This document shows positions 9,956 to 14,257 of a stretch of 14,257 nt of DNA, piece after piece (the first letter of the stretch is position 1; each line of letters opens with the position of its first letter). The DNA lies in NCBI GenBank assembly GCA_030040235.1, contig JASHUC010000118.1, forward strand, positions 1 to 14,257, read 5' to 3'. The DNA comes from Gammaproteobacteria bacterium. GTDB taxonomy: Bacteria; Pseudomonadota; Gammaproteobacteria; Steroidobacterales; Steroidobacteraceae. Both the position numbers and the translations under genes were made by a program. Under the pieces are notes generated by a model. The model worked only from the letters and a program-made list of their open reading frames with translations, had not been told where the DNA came from and did not search any database.

Positions 9956-10627
9956 ATGGCAGAGATGATTCAAGAGAGCCATCCGTTAGGGGAGGGCGAG
10001 GAGGGGCTCGATGAGAGCCGGCGCAAGCTCCTGCTGGGTGCCACCACGCTCGTCGGGGCGATCGGCGTGGCCTTCACGGCGGTGCCGTTCATCGAGTCGT
10101 GGCTACCCTCGGCGCGGGCCGTGGCGCTCGGCGCCCCGACCGAGGTCGACCTTTCGAAGATCGAGCCCGGGCAGATGATCATCGCGGTGTGGCGGCGCAA
10201 CCCGATCTTCGTCGTCCACCGCACGCCCGAGATGATCGCGCAGATCTCCGGGCATGACAGTGAGCTCAAGGACCCGGACTCCGAGAACACCCGGACCATT
10301 GCCGGACTGCCCGTGCCCCAGCCCGCGTACTGCAAGAACGCGATGCGCTCGCGGGTGCCCGAGTGGTTCGCCTGCATCGGCACCTGCACGCACCTCGGCT
10401 GCCTGCCGAAGCCGTACTTCGACGCCCACGATCCGGAGATCGGCGCGTCCTGGCCGGGCGGATGGCGTTGCCCTTGCCACGGCTCGCGCTTCGATCTCGC
10501 CGCGCGCGTGTTCGACGGCTCCCCCGCGCCGACCAATCTCAACATCATGCCCTATGCGTTCGAGGGCACGACGAAGCTCATCATCGGCGTGGACACGGCC
10601 GCGGAGGCGGCAGCGCAGGGCTCCTGA
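9956..10627 (+). CDS. petA: Ubiquinol-cytochrome c reductase Rieske iron-sulfur subunit (orphan location)
   Basis: The Rieske subunit of the cytochrome bc1 complex takes electrons from ubiquinol and passes them to cytochrome c1 on the periplasmic side of the inner membrane. The 223-residue product has a twin-arginine motif SRRKLLL (21-27) followed by a hydrophobic anchor (about 28-46), which in this family is kept as the membrane helix. Cluster motifs are CTHLGC (144-149) and CPCHGS (172-177): ligands Cys144, His146, Cys172, His175 and disulfide Cys149-Cys174. PAPTNLNIMPY near the end is typical. The ribosome binding site GAGG-C-GAGGA is at 9941-9950. It is 15 bases after ybdD. Cytochrome b (petB) and c1 (petC) genes normally follow directly, but here the next gene is asd on the other strand, so this copy is detached from petBC. 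It may be the only copy or a paralogue. Confidence 0.95.
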   Translation: MAEMIQESHPLGEGEEGLDESRRKLLLGATTLVGAIGVAFTAVPFIESWLPSARAVALGAPTEVDLSKIEPGQMIIAVWRRNPIFVVHRTPEMIAQISGHDSELKDPDSENTRTIAGLPVPQPAYCKNAMRSRVPEWFACIGTCTHLGCLPKPYFDAHDPEIGASWPGGWRCPCHGSRFDLAARVFDGSPAPTNLNIMPYAFEGTTKLIIGVDTAAEAAAQGS

Positions 10628-10668
10628 CGGGATCTGGGCAACGTCGGTGAGGCGGGGGCAGTGGCTTC
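10628..10668. other. Convergent gap between petA and asd
   Basis: Only 41 bases separate the two convergent stop codons. I see no hairpin followed by a T run on either strand, so no intrinsic terminator can be called. Transcripts from the two sides may overlap. Confidence 0.5.
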
Positions 10669-11742
10669 TCAAGCCGTCGCGGTAGCGGGCGCCCGCGCGC
10701 CTGAGACGCTCTCGCTGACGAGCAGCTCCGCGATCTGCACCGCGTTGAGCGCCGCACCCTTCAGGAGCTGATCGCCGGAGACGAACAGGGCTATCGAACG
10801 GCCGGTCGGATCACTCGTATCCTGGCGAATCCGTCCGACGAGGATCGGGTCCTGGCCGGAGGCATCCCGTGGCATGGGAAAGTGGTTGCGCTCCGGGTCG
10901 TCCACCAGCTGAACACCGGGCGCCGATTGCACCAGCTCGCGCACCTTCGCCGGCGTGATGGGCCGCTCGCATTCGAAGTAGATGGCGATCGAATGCGCAC
11001 GCAGCACCGGTACCCGCACGCACGTTGCGGCAATCCGGATGCCGCTGTCGCCAAAGATCTTGTGCGTCTCGCGCACCATCTTCGTTTCTTCTTCGTTGTA
11101 GCCGGTCTCGGGATCGATCTTCGAGTTGTGGCTGAAGAGGTTGAAGGCGTACGGATGCGGCAGCACCTGGTTACGGTAGGCGCGGCCCTCGAGATAAGCG
11201 CGTGTGGACTCGCGCAGCTCCTCCATCGCCGCGGCGCCGGCTCCGGAGGCGGCTTGGTAGGTCGCAACGATCAGGCGCTCGATGGGATTCATGCGCTGGA
11301 TCGGCCAGAGCGGGGTAATCGCGATGATGGTCGAGCAGTTCGGGTTGGCAACGATGCCCCGATGCTCGCGCAGCGCCTGCGGGTTGATCTCCGGCACGAC
11401 GAGCGGCACCCCCGGGTCGGTGCGAAACGCGGAGGAGTTGTCCACCACCACCGCGCCCGCCGACACCGCCATGGGAGCAAAGCGCTTGGAGATCGCCGCA
11501 CCCGCGGAGAACAGCGCGAGATTCACGCCGCGAAAGCTCTGCTCCTCGAGCGGATGCACCGGCAGCGGCCTGCCACGGTACGGCAGCGTCCGCCCTGCGG
11601 AGCGTGCCGAGGCGAATAGCCGAAGCTGCGAGAGCGGGAAGCGCTGCTTCTCGAGACACTGAATCAATTCGACGCCGACGGCGCCCGTGGCGCCGACGAT
11701 CGCCACCACGGGCGCGGATGGAGAGGACAAGCGGTTCTTCAA
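10669..11742 (-). CDS. asd: Aspartate-semialdehyde dehydrogenase
   Basis: Asd reduces aspartyl phosphate to aspartate semialdehyde with NADPH, the branch point to lysine/diaminopimelate and to homoserine, threonine and methionine. The 357-residue product has the NADP-binding GATGAVG (17-23), VVVDNSSAFR (98-107), the catalytic cysteine in VANPNCSTI (Cys136), TYQAASGAG (161-169) with the active-site Gln163, and VPVLRAHSI with His250. The order and spacing match the family. The C-terminal Ala-rich tail (about 12 residues) is extra. Its ATG (11742-11740) overlaps the stop of the upstream zinc-ribbon gene by four bases, so the two form a coupled pair transcribed leftward. It is the only aspartate-pathway gene in the window and fits loosely with the SAM-cycle genes, though it lies on the other strand and is separately transcribed. 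Confidence 0.97.
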   Translation of the reverse strand: MKNRLSSPSAPVVAIVGATGAVGVELIQCLEKQRFPLSQLRLFASARSAGRTLPYRGRPLPVHPLEEQSFRGVNLALFSAGAAISKRFAPMAVSAGAVVVDNSSAFRTDPGVPLVVPEINPQALREHRGIVANPNCSTIIAITPLWPIQRMNPIERLIVATYQAASGAGAAAMEELRESTRAYLEGRAYRNQVLPHPYAFNLFSHNSKIDPETGYNEEETKMVRETHKIFGDSGIRIAATCVRVPVLRAHSIAIYFECERPITPAKVRELVQSAPGVQLVDDPERNHFPMPRDASGQDPILVGRIRQDTSDPTGRSIALFVSGDQLLKGAALNAVQIAELLVSESVSGARAPATATA

Positions 11743-11972
11743 GCCGTCGAGCGTGCGGGGCTCGTGTGAGAGGGGTCGCGCCCGCCCATCACGGCGCGGC
11801 GTGCTTTCTTACGGCGGGCGCCCTTCGATCCGGAGATCGCAGCGACCTGCGCAGGAGGAGCGATGGTAATCCGGTGCACCAGGGACAGACTGCCACAGAC
11901 GGGACAACGGCTCGCCCAGCTCGGAGATTCCCGCCCGCATGTCCCACATATCCGTGCGTGCTCGAATGCCAT
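11739..11972 (-). CDS. Small zinc-ribbon protein, coupled to asd
   Basis: This 77-residue protein of unknown function has four cysteines in a CX2C-X10-CX2C arrangement (Cys9, Cys12, Cys23, Cys26). The pattern ICGTCG-x-x-SPSWASRCPVCG resembles the N-terminal zinc ribbon of RadA and the C-terminal rubredoxin-like domain of LapB, but no other RadA or LapB domain is present. A basic stretch GARRKKARR (51-59) follows and the tail is Ser/Arg-rich, suggesting nucleic-acid or protein binding; that is inference. I chose ATG at 11972 because the strong ribosome binding site AAGGAGG on the minus strand (11986-11980) is 7 bases before it. A TTG at 11978 is too close to that site. The ATGA overlap with asd supports a real, translated gene. 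I do not recognise the gene. Confidence 0.75.
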   Translation of the reverse strand: MAFEHARICGTCGRESPSWASRCPVCGSLSLVHRITIAPPAQVAAISGSKGARRKKARRAVMGGRDPSHTSPARSTA

Positions 11973-11979
11973 GGCCAAT

Positions 11980-12040
11980 GCCTCCTTGGATTGAGACCCG
12001 ATTTCGGTACGTTCCCGAAATGGAGGGGGGCGGAATTTTA
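11980..12040 (-). promoter_or_regulatory. Possible promoter and 5' leader of the zinc-ribbon/asd operon
   Basis: On the minus strand a TAAAAT at 12040-12035 matches the -10 consensus in five of six positions, with no clear -35. The leader that would follow contains a perfect 7-base-pair hairpin, ATTTCGG at 12001-12007 with CCGAAAT at 12015-12021 (7-base loop), and ends in the strong AAGGAGG ribosome binding site. The whole leader would be about 55 bases. This is a pattern match only. Confidence 0.45.
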
Positions 12041-12068
12041 GCGGATCACGCTTCCCGCCGCGAGCCCT

Positions 12069-12091
12069 GGGGGGGGTGCCGGGGCGCCCCC
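12069..12091. other. G8 tract and GC hairpin downstream of modA
   Basis: A run of eight G (12069-12076) leads into a stem of GGGGGTGC (12072-12079) with GCGCCCCC (12084-12091) around a CGGG loop, including one G-T pair. It lies about 50 bases past the modA stop. On the minus strand it lacks a following T run, so it may slow or end modA transcription only weakly. The rest of 12041-12142 shows nothing I can name. Confidence 0.4.
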
Positions 12092-12142
12092 ACCGGGTCG
12101 TGAAACCTCTGCGTGGGCGGCGCGCCGGGGTCTAGGTGCAGC

Positions 12143-12934
12143 CTAGGGTGGGGCGAACCCGTACTTATGGAAAATGGCCCGCGCAGCCGAGCTCGAGAGG
12201 AAATCGACGAAGCGGACCGCATCCGCCCCGGAGCCGGCGACGGCGGCGGCAGGGTAGGTGATGGGCGGGTGCGAGGCCGGCGGAAAGAGATCGACGATAC
12301 GGACACGGGGCTCGATCAGGGCGTCCGTCCGGTAGACGATGCCGAGCGGCGCCTCATCGTGCGCCACGTACTCGAGCGCGGCGCGGACGTCCTCGGCGGG
12401 GAGCAGCCGGCCGGCAACGCTGTCCCAGAGCCCGAGCGAAACGAGCGCGGCGCGGGCGTAGAGGCCTGCGGGGACCGAAGCCGGCTCGCCGATCGCGAGG
12501 CGCCCGGCGCCGAGGGCCGCGGCGAGCGCACAGTGCGGGGCGAGCTTCAGCTCGATGCGGCTGGCGGCGGGGGCGATGAGCGCGAGACGGTTGCTCGCGA
12601 TGTTGCGTCGCGTGGCTTGATCGATCAGGTGGCGATCCTGCAGCGCATCCATCCATCGCGTATCGGCCGAGACGAAGACGCCGGCGGGAGCCCCCGCCTC
12701 GATCTGGCGCGCGAGCGTCGAGCTGGCTGCAAAGGAGAACTCGACCGGCTCTCCGGTCTTCTGGGTGTAGACGCGGCCGATGCCGCGGGCAGCCTCGGTG
12801 AGGGATGCCGCGGCGAAGACGAGCAGCGGGCCGGGCGTGGCGCGGGCGCTGCGCCCGCCGACCCATGCGCCGGCCGCCAGGGCAAAACCGAAGCCGAGTA
12901 CTTCTCTCCGTCCTACGGTCCCGTGCGCGCTCAT
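12143..12934 (-). CDS. modA: Molybdate ABC transporter, periplasmic substrate-binding protein
   Basis: ModA captures molybdate (or tungstate) in the periplasm and hands it to the ModBC permease. The 263-residue product has an N-terminal export signal with two arginines (GRREVLGFGFALAAGAWVG, 8-26), which could be Tat or Sec, ending near Ala-Arg-Ala at 30-32. Family motifs are LLVFAAASLTEA (37-48), FSFAASSTLARQIEAGAPAG (66-85), VFVSAD (86-91) and, near the C-terminus, APLGIVYRTDA. The overall length is normal. ATG 12934 is the only reasonable start; a GAGG lies just one base before it, which is poorly spaced. It runs divergently from the ModE-like gene with only 29 bases between the starts. modB is not next to it, so it is separated from the rest of the transporter. 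Confidence 0.95.
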   Translation of the reverse strand: MSAHGTVGRREVLGFGFALAAGAWVGGRSARATPGPLLVFAAASLTEAARGIGRVYTQKTGEPVEFSFAASSTLARQIEAGAPAGVFVSADTRWMDALQDRHLIDQATRRNIASNRLALIAPAASRIELKLAPHCALAAALGAGRLAIGEPASVPAGLYARAALVSLGLWDSVAGRLLPAEDVRAALEYVAHDEAPLGIVYRTDALIEPRVRIVDLFPPASHPPITYPAAAVAGSGADAVRFVDFLSSSAARAIFHKYGFAPP

Positions 12935-12963
12935 GCCTCGTATTCTGCGCTAACATCGTCGGC
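12935..12963. promoter_or_regulatory. Divergent modA / modE-like control region
   Basis: Only 29 bases lie between the two start codons, so both promoters must overlap and reach into the coding regions. On the plus strand TAACAT at 12951-12956 could be a -10 whose transcript starts at or next to the GTG at 12964. The segment from CGTATT (12939-12944) to TAACATCG (12951-12958) has an imperfect inverted layout, loosely like the CG-ended AT-rich half-sites of ModE operators. The match is weak. Confidence 0.35.
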
Positions 12964-13473
12964 GTGACTCAGCGCGATGGCCCCTTCGGCGTGCGGCTGC
13001 GGATCGATCTGGCTCCGGGAAGCTCGATAGGCCCGGGAAAGATCGCGCTGCTCGAGCACATCGAGGCGAGCGGCTCGCTCTCGCAGGCCGCGCGTGAGCT
13101 CGGGATGAGCTATCGCCGCGCGTGGCTGCTGCTCGATGATCTCAACCACGCGTTCGGTGAGTCGGTCAGCACGGCGAGCGTCGGCGGGACGCGGGGTGGC
13201 GGGGCCAGGTTGACGGATTTCGGGCGCAGATTGATCGCTTCCTATCGCGAAGTGGAGCACGCGAGCCAGGATCTGGCGGCGGCACGCCTCGCCTGGCTCG
13301 CAGGCATCCCCGCCGCGACGCGGGCGCTCAGATCGATCTCGCCTCGGCCCCTGTCGCGCCCGCCCGGGCGTTCCCCCCGGCGGCCGGCTGCGGGCTCGCC
13401 TGGCCGGCGAAGTACACGTGACCGCGTAGCGAAACGGTCTTCACCAGCACCCATACCCGGCGGCCGACGCTGA
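12964..13473 (+). CDS. ModE-like winged helix-turn-helix regulator without Mop domains
   Basis: ModE regulators bind DNA through an N-terminal winged helix and repress molybdate transport genes when the oxyanion is bound. Here residues 11-100 match the ModE/LysR-type DNA-binding domain: KIALLEHIEASGSLSQAAR, then LGMSYRRAWLLLDDLN (47-62) as the recognition region, and the wing GGTRGGGARLTDFGRRLI (74-91). Classical ModE has two C-terminal molybdate-binding Mop domains; none is seen. The frame stays open to TGA at 13471-13473, giving 169 residues, the last 50 being an Arg/Pro/Ser-rich tail encoded opposite the 3' end of modC. I chose GTG 12964, which has no ribosome binding site and may be leaderless; GTG 12991 is an alternative that begins at the conserved part. 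A frameshift that removed an earlier stop is another possible reason for the tail. Confidence 0.85.
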   Translation: MTQRDGPFGVRLRIDLAPGSSIGPGKIALLEHIEASGSLSQAARELGMSYRRAWLLLDDLNHAFGESVSTASVGGTRGGGARLTDFGRRLIASYREVEHASQDLAAARLAWLAGIPAATRALRSISPRPLSRPPGRSPRRPAAGSPGRRSTRDRVAKRSSPAPIPGGRR

Positions 13474-14257
13474 GGCCGAGCTCCGCGGTCGCGCTCGAGG
13501 TGACCTGGGCGATCACGCACGGTCCGCCGATGTCGATCTCCGCGAGGTAGGTCTGGCCTGCATCGGGCGTAAGGCTCGCGAGCGTGCCTTCGAGGCAATT
13601 ACGCACGCTCAGGCCGCGCGGCGACTCGACCGCGAGAATCAGGTCTCGTGCGAGGAGCTGCACCCGCACCCGCTGTCCGGGGACGAGCCCTTCGCCCTGA
13701 ATGTTGAGACTGCCACCGCCGACCTTGATGCGGGCGAGTCCGCTCGCGGAGTCGACGGAGGCGATCTCTCCCTCGATCACCGCGCCGAGCGCCTCCGCTC
13801 CGATCATCGCGCGCAGCTCCGGGTTGCGGCTGACCGCGACAATGTCCCCCTGCGCCACGACCGAGCCGGCACGCAGCAGCACCACATGCGCGGCGAGCCG
13901 CAGGACTTCCTCGAACTGGTGACTGACATAGATCATCGGGATCGAGAGCCGGTCGCGCAGCCGCTCGAGATACGGCAGCAGCTCCTCGCGGCGCGCGAGA
14001 TCGAGCGAGGCGAGTGGCTCATCGAGCAGGAGCAACCGGGGATGGCAGAGCAGCGCCCGGCCGATCGCAACGCGCTGGCGCTCCCCGCCGGAGAGCTGGC
14101 GGGGCCGGCGGGCGAGCAGCGGGCCGAGGCCGAGCAGCTCGACCGCCTCCTCGAAGGGGATGTGCACCTCCCCGGCCGGGGAGCGCTTCTCCCCGTAGCG
14201 CAGGTTTCCCTGCACATCGAGATGCGGGAAGAGGCGTGAATCCTGGAACACATACCC
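13328..14257 (-). CDS. modC: Molybdate ABC transporter ATP-binding protein ModC (5' end missing)
   Basis: ModC powers molybdate import by ATP hydrolysis on the cytoplasmic face of ModB. The frame is open to the last base of the window; the edge reads G-Y-V-F-Q, the Q-loop region of ModC, so Walker A and about 80 N-terminal residues lie beyond the edge, and the GTG at 14251 is not the start. Visible motifs are FQDSRLFPHL, the signature LSGGERQRVAIGRALL (from 14095), Walker B LLLLDEPLASLD (from 14035), and the H-loop YVSHQ (His codon 13921-13919). After the ATPase domain come two oxyanion-binding TOBE/Mop-like segments: AVIEGEIASV up to LILAVESPRGL, and SVRNCLEGTLASL up to VWVLVKTVSLRG. The last 30 residues are an Ala/Gly-rich tail overlapping the ModE-like gene on the opposite strand by 146 bases. 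modB may lie upstream, outside the window. Confidence 0.95.
   Translation of the reverse strand, partial: GYVFQDSRLFPHLDVQGNLRYGEKRSPAGEVHIPFEEAVELLGLGPLLARRPRQLSGGERQRVAIGRALLCHPRLLLLDEPLASLDLARREELLPYLERLRDRLSIPMIYVSHQFEEVLRLAAHVVLLRAGSVVAQGDIVAVSRNPELRAMIGAEALGAVIEGEIASVDSASGLARIKVGGGSLNIQGEGLVPGQRVRVQLLARDLILAVESPRGLSVRNCLEGTLASLTPDAGQTYLAEIDIGGPCVIAQVTSSATAELGLSVGRRVWVLVKTVSLRGHVYFAGQASPQPAAGGNARAGATGAEARSI

Noticed and set aside
10882..11619. 245-residue plus-strand open frame opposite asd
   Set aside because: It is antisense to a well-supported asd gene, is His/Arg-rich and has no domain.
12113..12967. 284-residue plus-strand open frame opposite modA
   Set aside because: Its composition is Gly/Arg/Glu/Asp-rich without motifs. 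modA is clearly coding on the minus strand.

Overview
The window is a gene-dense, high G+C stretch (by eye about two thirds G+C). It looks like the chromosome of a proteobacterium, most likely a gammaproteobacterium. The basis is the style of MetK, AhcY, the PfkB/adenosine-kinase-like protein, the Rieske protein and the CstA/YbdD pair; no rRNA or other phylogenetic marker is present, so the assignment is inference. I see no insertion sequences, phage genes, tRNAs, rRNAs or CRISPR arrays. Genes are tightly packed, often with overlapping stop and start codons.

Layout. (1) 1-729: the 3' part of fdhD, the sulfurtransferase that activates formate dehydrogenase. (2) 804-7593, all on the plus strand: a one-carbon/SAM-cycle cluster of an unassigned class I methyltransferase-like protein, a divergent methylenetetrahydrofolate reductase (MetF family), a PfkB kinase of the adenosine-kinase-like type, metK, ahcY and folD. 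Together these make SAM, split S-adenosylhomocysteine, salvage the adenosine and move folate C1 units to the methyl level. The methionine synthase that would close the cycle is not in the window. (3) 7638-10627, plus strand: the carbon-starvation transporter gene cstA, its small partner ybdD, and a Rieske iron-sulfur protein gene (petA) without petB or petC beside it. (4) 10669-11972, minus strand: a small zinc-ribbon protein translationally coupled to aspartate-semialdehyde dehydrogenase (asd), whose pathway leads to homoserine and methionine. (5) 12143-14257: a molybdate uptake locus with modA (minus), a short ModE-like regulator (plus) lying between the transporter genes, and the 3' part of modC (minus). 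No modB is visible.

How the genes fit together. The core theme is methyl-group metabolism: precursor supply (asd), SAM synthesis (metK), use (the methyltransferase-like protein), by-product recycling (ahcY and the kinase) and folate C1 supply (metF-like, folD). The two ends, fdhD and mod, concern molybdenum-dependent enzymes, fdhD specifically formate dehydrogenase. That link between folate C1 units and formate is only suggestive.

I found no clearly new system. The items most worth a second look are the unassigned methyltransferase with a long central insertion, the divergent MetF next to it, the coupled zinc-ribbon/asd pair, the orphan petA, and the ModE-like gene whose entire C-terminal tail lies antisense to modC.
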